In this document: positions 14,986 to 23,981 of the stretch, in pieces
Layout of the letters: each line of letters starts with the position of its first letter
Numbering within the stretch: position 1 is the first letter of the stretch
NCBI GenBank assembly: GCA_041166025.1
Contig: JBEAMJ010000015.1
Location: 38,335 to 102,334, forward strand
DNA from: UBA7672 sp041166025
GTDB lineage: Bacteria; Pseudomonadota; Alphaproteobacteria; Caulobacterales; Hyphomonadaceae
Reading direction: 5' to 3'
Length of the DNA stretch: 64,000 bases
The notes under the pieces: generated by a model
What the model saw: only the letters and a program-made list of their open reading frames with translations
Told to the model about the DNA's origin: nothing
Databases searched by the model: none
Translations under genes and position numbers: made by a program

Positions 14986-17417
14986 CGGACATTTCCCTCG
15001 ATCGGGAGGCTCTTGCGCTGTTCGAGGCCCTGCTTGAAGCAGCGCCGGCGGACGCCGAAGCCTGGCTGGCCGAACGGACGGCTGGCCGGAGCGATCTCAG
15101 ATCGCGTGTCCGGAGCTTCATGGAGGCCGAGACAAGGGCCTCGCTTCGCACCGGCGGCGCCATGGGGTCAGCAGGTCCTGAGCCCCCAGCGCCGGAGCGC
15201 CTCGCCGGCTATGCCATCATTGAGCGCATCGGCGTCGGAGGCATGGGTTCGGTCTATCTCGGAAAGCGCGATCGTGGCGATTTCGAGCATCTGGCCGCCA
15301 TCAAGGTGATCAAGCCAGGCCTACTTACGGAGCGTCTGGTCGACCGCTTCAGACGCGAGCGCCAGATCCTCGCCCGGCTTCGGCATCCCAACATCGCCCT
15401 GCTCTATGACGGCGGCGAGACCGAAGATGGCTCTCCCTACATCATCATGGAGTACATCGACGGTCAGCCTCTGCTGGCCTGGGTCGAAGCGGCGCGCGCC
15501 TCACGCACCGACCGGATCGACAAGCTGCTCCAGGCGTGCGCAGCAGTCGCGTTCGCGCATGCAAATCTCATCGTGCATCGCGATATCACGCCATCCAACG
15601 TGCTGGTGACGGCAAGCGGCGTTGCAAAACTGATCGATTTCGGCATTGCGCGTCCTGCCAGCGATGCCACGCGTGCAGGTCCGTCGGCTGGCGGCGCCGG
15701 CTCGCTCCATACGCTGAGCCTTACCCCGGGCTACGCTGCACCTGAGCGGTTGACGGGCGATGAGCCGACAACAGCGGCCGATATCTATTCCCTCGGCAAG
15801 CTCGCCGAGGCCCTTCTTCGAACAGGCGCGGCTGATCGCGAGGTTGACGCCATCGTGGCGCGCGCAACAGCGGCGGCGCCGCAGGATCGCTATGCCTCCG
15901 TTGATCTCCCTGCCGCCGACATCCGCGCCCTCCGCAACGGCTTTCCCGTCAGCGCCCTAAGGGGGCAGAACGCCTATGCGCTGAGAAAATTCATCGGTCG
16001 GCACAAGGCCGGTGCAGCGGCCGCAGCAGCCGGCCTCATCGTGCTTGCCGCCGCCTCCATCGGCGCTGCCATATCCTGGGTGCGGGCGGAAGAAGCGCGA
16101 ACGGCGGAGGCGCGCCGCTTTGCCGATGTGCGCGCCCTGGCGACCTATCTCCTGTTTGATCTCAACGAGCAGCTGCGGGCTGTCCCGGGCAACACGACCG
16201 CCCGCGCCGACCTTGCCAAGAAGGCCCAGACCTATCTGGATTCGCTTGCCTCCACGCCCGGCGCCAGCCGCGAGCTGCAACTTGAAACCGCGCAGGGCCT
16301 GATCAAGCTGGCGGAGATTCAGGGATCACCCCTGCAGCGCAATCTTGGTTCGGACCTGTCTGCGAAGGCAAATCTGCAAAAGGCCCTGGGCATGCTTTCC
16401 GGGCTTAGCGCAAAGGGCCTCGACACGCCTGCCAACGCTGTGTCTGAAGCGCGGACGCATGCAATCCTCAGCCTGATCGCCTTCTTCAACGACAGTGATG
16501 CTGACGCCTCCTCCCAGCATGTCGCCGCCGGTCGGGCAGCACTCGCCCGTGTGCCGGAAGGACAGCGCGACAGCGCCTGGCGTCACGCCGAGCGCGACCT
16601 CAGCCGTGCCGAGATGGAGCGGTTCCAGGGCAATGAGGAGTTCGAGGCGCTTGGCGAGGCCGGAGGGCGTCACATTGCCCTGATCGATACATGGCCCCCC
16701 GAGGAGCAGGCCAGCCCCGTCGCCGCGATTGAGCGCGCATGGGGTCTTTACAACCGTGGGCTCGCCCTGTCGCTTGGAGGCAATGACGCCGAGGGGTATC
16801 CGATGCTTCGCCAGGCCCATGCCGGGCTTGCCTCAGCCCAGCGCGCAGATCCCAACAATCCCGACATTCTCTACCAGATCGGGTGGGCCGGGGCAGATGC
16901 CTATGCTGCAGCAGCCCGGGTCGGCAAGGAGGTCGAGGCGGAGGACCTTCTCGCAAGCGCACAGGGCGCAGCCCGGCGCCTCGTGGAGATAGCAGACCGC
17001 GACGACTCGGCGAGTGTGCTTGCCTACATGGTCGCTGAGACATGGGCGCAGCATCTTGGAAATACGGGCCGGCATGCCGAGGCCATCGCCGAACAGAAGC
17101 GCATTCTTGCCGCGCGGATTGCTGACATGGGTGAGACGAGCTCCGGTGTGCACGCCGCCTGGAGCGAGCTGATGCTCGGGCAGATCGCGCGACAGGCCGG
17201 TGATCGCCAGCTCACATGCGATTCATTTGCCGGCGCGGAAGCCCGCTTTACCAGAGCCGATGCCGCCGGCCGGATGATCGAATACTATCGTCCCTTCCTG
17301 GTCGGCCTGCGCGCCAACATCGCCCAATGCAAAGCGGGCAGACCCCTCTCTGCGATGGGCCCCCTGAGGCAGGCGAGTGTCACGGGCGCGCCCAGGCCAC
17401 CTCGCCATTCTTCATGA
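14982..17417 (+). CDS. Transmembrane Ser/Thr protein kinase with TPR-like C-terminal domain
   Basis: 811 residues. After a ~70-residue leader the kinase domain runs to ~330: glycine loop IGVGGMGSVY (~84-93), the VAIK-equivalent AAIKVIKPG, catalytic loop HRDITPSN (His199-Asn206), DFG at 219-221 and GYAAPERL. The catalytic loop lacks the usual Lys two residues after the catalytic Asp: Thr203 replaces it. One transmembrane helix (~342-367) is followed by a helical region resembling the TPR-type sensor seen in this kinase group, with repeated Ala-rich helices. The kinase is thus cytoplasmic with a probable periplasmic sensor. Cotranscribed with the ECF sigma factor, the expected phosphorylation target. 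Its last 38 bp overlap the convergent amidohydrolase gene. Confidence 0.87.
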   Translation: MTDISLDREALALFEALLEAAPADAEAWLAERTAGRSDLRSRVRSFMEAETRASLRTGGAMGSAGPEPPAPERLAGYAIIERIGVGGMGSVYLGKRDRGDFEHLAAIKVIKPGLLTERLVDRFRRERQILARLRHPNIALLYDGGETEDGSPYIIMEYIDGQPLLAWVEAARASRTDRIDKLLQACAAVAFAHANLIVHRDITPSNVLVTASGVAKLIDFGIARPASDATRAGPSAGGAGSLHTLSLTPGYAAPERLTGDEPTTAADIYSLGKLAEALLRTGAADREVDAIVARATAAAPQDRYASVDLPAADIRALRNGFPVSALRGQNAYALRKFIGRHKAGAAAAAAGLIVLAAASIGAAISWVRAEEARTAEARRFADVRALATYLLFDLNEQLRAVPGNTTARADLAKKAQTYLDSLASTPGASRELQLETAQGLIKLAEIQGSPLQRNLGSDLSAKANLQKALGMLSGLSAKGLDTPANAVSEARTHAILSLIAFFNDSDADASSQHVAAGRAALARVPEGQRDSAWRHAERDLSRAEMERFQGNEEFEALGEAGGRHIALIDTWPPEEQASPVAAIERAWGLYNRGLALSLGGNDAEGYPMLRQAHAGLASAQRADPNNPDILYQIGWAGADAYAAAARVGKEVEAEDLLASAQGAARRLVEIADRDDSASVLAYMVAETWAQHLGNTGRHAEAIAEQKRILAARIADMGETSSGVHAAWSELMLGQIARQAGDRQLTCDSFAGAEARFTRADAAGRMIEYYRPFLVGLRANIAQCKAGRPLSAMGPLRQASVTGAPRPPRHSS

Positions 17418-20286
17418 CCCAGGCGACGTTGCGTGTGTGCGTGATGTCCTCGAGGGGGTCGCCGTCAAGAAGGACAAGGTCGGCGATCTTTCCGACCTCG
17501 ACTGAACCGATCTGGTCGCCAGCCCCGAGCGCGGTGGCGGCTTCGGACGTCGCCAGTCTCAGGACTCTGGCGTTTGAAAGACCGGCCTCGGCGTAGAGCT
17601 TCATCTCGACATGCAGGGAGTCAGCAAACGGCACGAACGGGGAATCCGTGCCGGCAACCATGCGCACGCCAGCATCAGACATGCGCTTGAGTGAGGACTG
17701 GATCGTCGGAATGGGGTTGGCGCCATTGGCCGAATGCAGGGCGAGGGTGGGCGTGATCAGCATGCCTGATCCGGCAAGAAGCGCCACGACATCCTGATAG
17801 ACGACATTCATCCGCGAGATCTTGGTGGAGAAGCCGCGGCGGCTGGTCCCGGACATGTGCTCGACCTGATCGGCGCCATTGGCCAGTGCCGGATAGAGTT
17901 CGTGACCGGAGACGGGAATTCCAGCGGCGTGCGCTTCAGAAATGACTGATTTCTGAACCGTGTAGTCTTCGCGCACATAGCTCTTGAACATGTCGAGCTG
18001 CATGGCCCGCGAGCGTGCAGCAGCTGACCGTGCAAGTTCGATCGTGCCGACAGTTTCCGAGATGCCGTAGGACACGCGGCCCCCTTCGTTGAGGGGACCG
18101 GCGGTGAAGACCCGCGGACCGGGCCGCCGACCCGACGCCTCGGCTTCGCGGCGTTCAACGGCCTCATAGGGATCAGCGCCCGTCTCCCGGACCGAGGTGA
18201 TCCCATGCGAGAGCCAGCGGATTCCCAGCCCGCGACCGAGGCTTGAGGACTGATGGGTGTGGCTCTCGATGAAGCCCGGCAGAAGCGTCCTGTCGCTGGC
18301 GTCGAGCAGCACGCCGGTTGGAGGCTTCGATCCTGCGGGGCGGATATCGGTGATGACATTGCCCTCGACCACGACATCCATGCCGGTGAGGTAGCCATCG
18401 CTTGCGCCGGTGAACACCCTGCCGGCCCGGATTGTGAGGCGGGTATCGGGCATCGCCCGCCGCCAGGAGGGCCGCGCACCTATCGTCGAGACCTTGGCTG
18501 TCGTCGCGCTCCAGACATTGAGCCTGTCGCCATCGAGAAAGATCAGCTTCCTGCCATCAGCCGACCAGCTGGGGTTTTCCCCTGATGGAGTGATGCGTCT
18601 TGCGTCTCCCAGACGGCCTTCGTCATCGAGGGGGACAGACCACAAGGCATCATCGATCCGATAGACCATGTCTCCGCGCGAACTCCACGCGGGGCGGTTC
18701 CAGTGCCGGCGTCCGAGGGATCTGTCTTTGACGGGGCTGACCCATACCGGCTCGCCCTGGCCGCTTGCCGGAAGAAGCAGAAGGGTGTTGTGCCCCTCCC
18801 GGAAGCGCGATGTCAGCGGGCGACGCGCCACGATGGCGATGCTCTTGCCTGTCGGAGACCAGGAGGGCTGGCTGGGGCCGAACAGCTCTTCGCCAATGCG
18901 CGTGACCTTACCGGTCGCCACGTCCAGCACCTCAACCGTCCCGGCCAGGAATATCGAGGCGCGAGAGTCCTTCAGGAAGGCGATGCGGCTGCCGTCGGGC
19001 GACCACGCAGGAGCATTGGCAGGCGCATCGAGATCTGTGAGCTGCCTCAGCGAGCGGTCCCTGACAGCGAGCGACCAGAGGTCTGTCTTGCCGCCACGGT
19101 CGGACGCAAAGGCGATCTCGGCGCCATCGGGCGACCAGGCTGGCGACAGGTCGATCGCGGGATCGTCGGTGAGCCTCGAAAGCTGGTCGCTCGCAATATC
19201 GACCATCCAGAGATCACCGAGAGCCGTGAATACCGCCCGGGATCCGTCAGGCGACAGGGCCGGGTCAAACAGACCGAGAGCGTCATGCGATCGGGTGTCC
19301 CGGAAGTCGTACCGGCGGCGCTCGTAGGTTGGGCGGGAAAAGCTGACTGTCGCGCGGAAGGCGGTTTCGATGGGCTCGGCGGCGCCATCGGCAAATGTCT
19401 TGATGCGCCCGTCAGCTGCAACAGTAATGCCCCGCGACGTGATGCTGGGTCGGAAGGGGAAGATGTCGCCCGTGCTGCTGATCGTTCGAACGTCGCCGTT
19501 GCCGAGGAAGACATGTTCAAGGCGCGAAGAGCCGGGCTTCAGCCCCACAATGTAGATGCCCGTTCCATCCGGGGACCAGGCAGGCGCTCCAAGCGTTTCG
19601 GCGGAATGCACGGCTGTTGCAGTCCCGCCGCCGGACGGGCGCACAAAGAGCGTGTCGGCGGCGCCATCGACGACATAGGCAAGGCGCGATCCATCCGGTG
19701 ACAGGGTTGGATAGATGACGTTTCCGGCCTTCCCGAACAACGCGTTCGCGGGCTCGGTATAGCCGACAGATTCTGCCTCGAGCACCCGCGACAGGGCGCC
19801 GGAGGCAAGATCAAGGCTGACGGCCGAATATCCTTCTCCATCCACGGAGAACAGCAGCGAGCGCCCATCAGGGGAGAAGGAGGGATAGCGCGCATCATTG
19901 GTCCCGGAGCTTCGCCTTGTGAGGCTGTTGCCGTCGGAGCCGATGGTCCAGACCGACCAGGCATCCTCGGCAAAGGCGTAGAAGGCGAGCGTCCTGCCAT
20001 CGGGCGACCAGGCTGGCTCCTGTGCATCCAGCTCGGGGGCAGTGATCGCGCGCGCATCACCGCCCGCTGCAGGAATGAGCCAGAGCGTCCCCTGAATGCT
20101 GGCGGCGATCGTCGCGCCGTCGGGCGAGACGGCGAGCGACATGTTCGTGCCCTCGGTCATGCTCACCGTCCGGGTGACGCTCCCGGCGGCGGGTGCGTGC
20201 GGTGCGGGGGCCGACGCAGATGTGCAGGCTGCAAGGAGGCATGCAATGACCGGGGCAGGGCCGCAGAGGCTGACCAACGTCTTCAT
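17380..20286 (-). CDS. Lipoprotein with TolB-type beta-propeller and C-terminal amidohydrolase
   Basis: 968 residues from ATG 20286, where a lipobox (LLAAC, Cys21) follows a short signal; upstream in-frame codons add no recognisable sequence. Residues ~50-640 contain many PD40/WD40-like repeats of the form xWSPDGxxIAFxS, making one or two propellers. The last ~330 residues are an amidohydrolase: HTH in FIESHTHQ, His in VSGHELYP, His in EHMSG and Asp in AGTDSPF provide a metal centre. Similar fusions are annotated as amidohydrolases or dipeptidases of unknown substrate and act in the periplasm. The gene is convergent with and overlaps the kinase gene by 38 bp. Confidence 0.85.
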   Translation of the reverse strand: MKTLVSLCGPAPVIACLLAACTSASAPAPHAPAAGSVTRTVSMTEGTNMSLAVSPDGATIAASIQGTLWLIPAAGGDARAITAPELDAQEPAWSPDGRTLAFYAFAEDAWSVWTIGSDGNSLTRRSSGTNDARYPSFSPDGRSLLFSVDGEGYSAVSLDLASGALSRVLEAESVGYTEPANALFGKAGNVIYPTLSPDGSRLAYVVDGAADTLFVRPSGGGTATAVHSAETLGAPAWSPDGTGIYIVGLKPGSSRLEHVFLGNGDVRTISSTGDIFPFRPSITSRGITVAADGRIKTFADGAAEPIETAFRATVSFSRPTYERRRYDFRDTRSHDALGLFDPALSPDGSRAVFTALGDLWMVDIASDQLSRLTDDPAIDLSPAWSPDGAEIAFASDRGGKTDLWSLAVRDRSLRQLTDLDAPANAPAWSPDGSRIAFLKDSRASIFLAGTVEVLDVATGKVTRIGEELFGPSQPSWSPTGKSIAIVARRPLTSRFREGHNTLLLLPASGQGEPVWVSPVKDRSLGRRHWNRPAWSSRGDMVYRIDDALWSVPLDDEGRLGDARRITPSGENPSWSADGRKLIFLDGDRLNVWSATTAKVSTIGARPSWRRAMPDTRLTIRAGRVFTGASDGYLTGMDVVVEGNVITDIRPAGSKPPTGVLLDASDRTLLPGFIESHTHQSSSLGRGLGIRWLSHGITSVRETGADPYEAVERREAEASGRRPGPRVFTAGPLNEGGRVSYGISETVGTIELARSAAARSRAMQLDMFKSYVREDYTVQKSVISEAHAAGIPVSGHELYPALANGADQVEHMSGTSRRGFSTKISRMNVVYQDVVALLAGSGMLITPTLALHSANGANPIPTIQSSLKRMSDAGVRMVAGTDSPFVPFADSLHVEMKLYAEAGLSNARVLRLATSEAATALGAGDQIGSVEVGKIADLVLLDGDPLEDITHTRNVAWVMKNGEVAWARP

Positions 20287-20449
20287 CGGCTTCTCAAGCA
20301 CGTCCGCCTCCGCCCAGATCCATCGCCCATGCCGCTTGCTGGGGGCAGGAACGTTTCCGTGTGCGCAGACCGGATCGTGCGCCTCCGTCCCGATCGCAAT
20401 CGCGGAGAACAGCCTTTGGCAGCGAGGCGTCAAACCGGGTCAGTCGCCG

Positions 20450-20933
20450 GACACTTATCGGTGCAGAGAAAACGGGACGCAAGCATGAACCGGATCGCGC
20501 GCGCCGCGCTGCATGTGCATGGAAGGTGCACAGGGCGATGTTCGCCACCCTGCAGATCGGCCCGACCCAGGACGCATTCCGGTGATCGTCAATGAAGGCG
20601 ATCCCGACTGGAACCGGGGGTCGAGCCTGGCCTGGGCAAAATATGTGCTGGTCTTGCGCAGGATTTCATTGGCCTGACGCCGCTTGCGGTGCGCGCGCTC
20701 CAGCGCCTTCATCCGCTCGCGCCCTTTGGGTCGAAAGGCCCGCAGGCGCTCTGCGATCTTGCTCGTCCTCGACGACCCGGTTGTGCAGCGGCTGCTCCGA
20801 ACACCGGAACCCTGGCTGCAATCGACACCATCGCCGCCCGCTGAGAGGTGTGTTCGGCCCCAGGCTTCATCACTATCCGGACCGCGCGCTCGCGGACCTC
20901 AGGCGAGCACTTCACCGTATGCATCTTGGTCAT
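20450..20933 (-). pseudogene. Degenerate IS3-family transposase (orfA and start of orfB)
   Basis: Beginning at ATG 20933 the minus strand encodes a diverged but recognisable IS3 OrfA N-terminus (SPEVRERAVRIVM ... SQRAAMVSIA). The homology then continues in a different frame as MKALERAHRKRRQANEILRKTSTYFAQA, the OrfA leucine-zipper/C-terminal part, and next as FIDDHRNASWVGPICRV and FHAHAARRA, the start of OrfB. At least two frameshifts and loss of the whole DDE catalytic region make it inactive. Terminal inverted repeats were not identified. The flanking 20287-20449 and 20934-21207 hold no gene I can support. Confidence 0.75.
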
Positions 20934-21207
20934 CAACCCAGGCTCCGAATGGGTTGGGCCTGCGACAAACCCGGCACGGTTCACGCAATGCAACGTGACC
21001 CGTTTTGGGGTGTCCATGGTCGCTCGAAAGGGCCTGAATGCAGCGCCTTTGCGCCGGTAGAGCTTCGGGTGTGGCCCTAATCTCCTCGGGTCCAGACCTG
21101 CTGCGGAATAGAACTCTCGCTGTGGTCGTTGTAGCAGCTGTAGACGATGCCGCAGCCGCCAGGGTTCAAGGCGAGCGATCATATAAGGACGTACAGGGAG
21201 CCAAAGC

Positions 21208-21822
21208 GTGAAGTATTTTCGTCTCTTCAAGACCGGGGTTCCTACTGAACCATTCCTGGCCGAGCTCTCTGCGGCAAGCGATGCGTGGTCGATAGCAACC
21301 GGTCGGCAGGACAAGATCGCCGTGCAGCGTGAAGCCTTGGCCGTTCCCCTGCGCGGATTGCGAAAATCAGCAATTGGGGGTGGCGCTCGCCGTGACGTGC
21401 ATGAATCCCGGTGGACCACCACTTCAGCACACTTCTCGCATGCGCGCGATTTCCTGAAGACGTTTGCCAGGAAGATCCACGGCGAGCTTGGACGAGCAAA
21501 GCTGGTGTTGCTTCCTGCCGGACGCCGCGTCTATCCGCACATTGATCGCGGCGAATACTACAGCTTTCGCGATCGGTATCACCTGGTTTTGAGGTCAAGC
21601 GAAGGTTCATGGCTCAGGGCTGGTGATGAGGAAATCACCATGCGTGAAGGTGAACTCTGGTGGTTCGACAACAAGGCCCTGCACGAAGCAATGAACCTGG
21701 GGTCCGAAGACCGTATTCATCTGATTTTCGATGTCCTGGGCCCGCAAAAGAAGCGCGAACTCGAAGCCATGCCGCGTCAACGATCAGGGGCTGATCCTGC
21801 CGGCAATGTTACGGCGGTCTGA
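21208..21822 (+). CDS. Aspartyl/asparaginyl beta-hydroxylase-like dioxygenase
   Basis: 204-residue protein of the Asp_Arg_Hydrox family of Fe(II)/2-oxoglutarate dioxygenases. The double-stranded beta-helix core shows the metal-binding HxD (His111, Asp113 in YPHIDRGEYY), a second histidine in NKALHEAMN (His159) and Arg169 in DRIHLIFDV, the expected 2-oxoglutarate ligand. Start is GTG 21208 with AGGGAG 7-8 nt upstream. It stands alone between an IS remnant and a TonB receptor fragment. Its substrate is unknown; bacterial members hydroxylate amino acids, peptides or lipid-linked groups. Confidence 0.85.
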   Translation: MKYFRLFKTGVPTEPFLAELSAASDAWSIATGRQDKIAVQREALAVPLRGLRKSAIGGGARRDVHESRWTTTSAHFSHARDFLKTFARKIHGELGRAKLVLLPAGRRVYPHIDRGEYYSFRDRYHLVLRSSEGSWLRAGDEEITMREGELWWFDNKALHEAMNLGSEDRIHLIFDVLGPQKKRELEAMPRQRSGADPAGNVTAV

Positions 21823-21989
21823 TCAACCAAATGACGATCGCTGCGGAGTAGCTGCAGGTCAATCTCGGCTATCGCGAAGGGCCGCCCCGGGCCCCGCTCG
21901 TGCCGGAATTCTGCATGGCGCCCATATGGCGCCTGTGGATCGCACCTGCCGGATCGCCACACGCTGCGCTTGGGCAGTTTGGGGGGGCA

Positions 21990-22165
21990 CACTTGCCGTT
22001 CGCCATTCCAGCCTCGACATCCTCAACCTGTTCGACACGGATGATTTCGACATGGCGTACTTCTACGAAAGCCAGCTGCCGGGCGAGCCCGCGCCAGTGG
22101 AAGACATCCACTTCCACCCCGTTCATCCGCAGACGGCGGTGCTGTCAGTGAAGGCCAAATACTAA
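21990..22165 (+). pseudogene. C-terminal remnant of a TonB-dependent receptor
   Basis: The reading frame ending at 22165 encodes LDILNLFDTDDFDMAYFY and then a stretch ending HFHPVHPQTAVLSVKAKY, the last beta-strands of a common outer-membrane receptor type (typical ends: LNLFDxxxxDxxYFYxSRLPGE ... HFHPxEPR). No signal sequence, plug or barrel precedes it; only ~55 residues remain. The rest has been lost, perhaps with the adjacent IS3-type element. Confidence 0.65.
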
Positions 22166-22228
22166 GGCGCGCGCGTCAGCTCCGCTTCGCCGGATTGACC
22201 CATAGCCGCCCTATGTCAGGATGGACCA

Positions 22229-23461
22229 ATGCCGATCCTGACACGCGTTGAGCAGTTCAGCCTCGCCTGCCTCGCCGGGCTGCTGATGGCCGGCTGCGGG
22301 GCGCGGGAAGTTTCGCCATCTGTGGTGGAGATTGCGGACGCTCCGGCGCCGAAGGGCAGCGCGGAGCCGAACCTCGCGGTGTCGCCGTCAGGCGAGGTCT
22401 TTCTGAGCTGGCTGGAACGCGGGGAGGGGGAGTCATACTCCCTGCGGTATTCCAGGCTTGCAGACCTTGATGGGACATGGTCACCGCCAGTCACGGTGCT
22501 GACGCGCGATGATCTGTTCGTGAACTGGGCTGACTTCCCCTCGCTCCTGCCGACCCGGTCCGGACGCCTGATCGCGCACTGGCTGCAGGACAGCGGCGAG
22601 GGACCCTACACATACGATGTCCGGATTGCCCAATCGGCGGACGATGGGAAAACATGGTCGGAGAGCAGGATCCTGCACGATGATGGCCTGCAGGCCGAGC
22701 ACGGGTTCGTTTCACTGTTCGAATCCCCTGACGGGGAGCTCCAGGCGGTCTGGCTCGACGGCCGCAATACTGTGAGCGCGACGCCAAGTCCCGAGATGCA
22801 GCTGGGATTCACCACCATCTCCGCCGATGGCGTGCCAGCCGCGACCCAATTGCTTGATACACGCATCTGCGACTGCTGTCAGACCTCCGCGGCGTGGGCC
22901 GCTGCAGGACCGGTCGTGGTCTATCGCGACCGGAGTGCGGATGAGATCCGCGACACGAGTATTGTGCGCTACGTCGATGGCGCCTGGACGCAGCCAGCCA
23001 GCGTGCACGCCGACAACTGGCACATCGAAGGGTGTCCCGTGAATGGCCCGGCCGTTGCAGCGGTTGGCGATACTGTCGCCGTCGCATGGTTCACCGGAGC
23101 CAATGACGAGGAACGCGTCAATCTTGCCTTTTCCGCTGATGGCGGGGCCTCGTTCGGCGAACCGATCAGGGTCGACGATGGAAACCCGGTCGGCCGTGTC
23201 AGCCTCAGCCTGTCGGCGCGCGGGCAGGCGCGTGTGGCCTGGATCGAGCGTACTGGCGACCAGGAGGAGGCCGAGATCCGGCTCCGGATGATCCGTGACG
23301 ACGGCGTCCGCTCGGCGCCGTTTCTCGTTGCGAAGACAAGTGCTGTGCGAGACGCCGGCTTTCCCCGCATGGCGTCGGTTGGCGAGGATCTGATCCTCGC
23401 CTGGACAGACATCAGCGATGGCTCCCGCGTCCGTGTGGCCCGGGTCCGGTCCGGGTCATGA
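22229..23461 (+). CDS. BNR/sialidase-like lipoprotein with conserved Cys-rich motif
   Basis: 410-residue lipoprotein (lipobox LMAGC, Cys23) that folds as a sialidase-type six-blade propeller, judging from Asp-box-like repeats such as SADDGKTW and SADGGASF. It lacks clear sialidase catalytic arginines and instead carries a CxCC motif (Cys214, Cys216, Cys217 in DTRICDCCQ) and a His265-Cys269 pair (WHIEGCP), which suggests metal or disulfide chemistry. It overlaps the TlpA-like thioredoxin gene by 4 bp. The pair faces the copper operon across a 5-bp convergent gap. A redox or copper-handling role is inferred; annotation as exo-alpha-sialidase would be misleading. An imperfect promoter-like TTGACC and a CATAG/CTATG dyad (22201-22215) precede it. 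Confidence 0.75.
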   Translation: MPILTRVEQFSLACLAGLLMAGCGAREVSPSVVEIADAPAPKGSAEPNLAVSPSGEVFLSWLERGEGESYSLRYSRLADLDGTWSPPVTVLTRDDLFVNWADFPSLLPTRSGRLIAHWLQDSGEGPYTYDVRIAQSADDGKTWSESRILHDDGLQAEHGFVSLFESPDGELQAVWLDGRNTVSATPSPEMQLGFTTISADGVPAATQLLDTRICDCCQTSAAWAAAGPVVVYRDRSADEIRDTSIVRYVDGAWTQPASVHADNWHIEGCPVNGPAVAAVGDTVAVAWFTGANDEERVNLAFSADGGASFGEPIRVDDGNPVGRVSLSLSARGQARVAWIERTGDQEEAEIRLRMIRDDGVRSAPFLVAKTSAVRDAGFPRMASVGEDLILAWTDISDGSRVRVARVRSGS

Positions 23462-23976
23462 GGCTGAAGAGCGCTGCGCTGGCGATGATCGCCTGTCTGG
23501 CGTCCTGCGGAGAGCCGGTGCGCGACAGGCAGCACAAGCAGGTGGTGCAGTATGAAGCTGCCTCGGTTGACGGATCGCCTGTCTCGCTTGCCGCGTTGCG
23601 CGGCGAGGCAGTCCTCCTCAACGTGTGGGCGACCTGGTGCGGACCTTGTCGCGAGGAGATACCGTTTCTTGCCCGCCTTCAGGCCAAGAAAGCCTCCAAC
23701 GGTCTGCGCGTTGTGGGCGTGAGTATTGATGCGATGGCAGACCGCGAGAAGGTCGTGCAATCCGCAGCCATGCTTGGATTGACCTACGACCTGTGGCTGG
23801 ACCCCGGGGAACGTATCGGGGGCGTGCTTCGGTATGCCGGTCTTCCGGCGTCCATGCTGGTGGACCGCGAGGGGGTCGTGGTCTGGACGCATGTCGGCGT
23901 TCTTCGGGAGACGACGCCGGGCTTTTCAGAGGCGCTCGAAGAGGCGCTCTTGACCCGCACAGAGACGAAGCGATAG
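23458..23976 (+). CDS. TlpA-like thioredoxin lipoprotein
   Basis: 172 residues with a lipobox (CLASC, Cys17) and a thioredoxin-fold domain: WATWCGPCREEIPFLARLQ holds the redox pair Cys61/Cys64. The remaining sequence (VVGVSIDAMADREKV, GLPASMLVDREGVVVW) is the TlpA/ResA/ScoI pattern, including the cis-Pro region. Such proteins reduce cysteines of secreted metalloproteins and copper chaperones. Translationally coupled (ATGA) to the BNR lipoprotein, whose CxCC motif is an obvious candidate substrate (inference). Confidence 0.88.
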   Translation: MRLKSAALAMIACLASCGEPVRDRQHKQVVQYEAASVDGSPVSLAALRGEAVLLNVWATWCGPCREEIPFLARLQAKKASNGLRVVGVSIDAMADREKVVQSAAMLGLTYDLWLDPGERIGGVLRYAGLPASMLVDREGVVVWTHVGVLRETTPGFSEALEEALLTRTETKR

Positions 23977-23981
23977 CGCGC

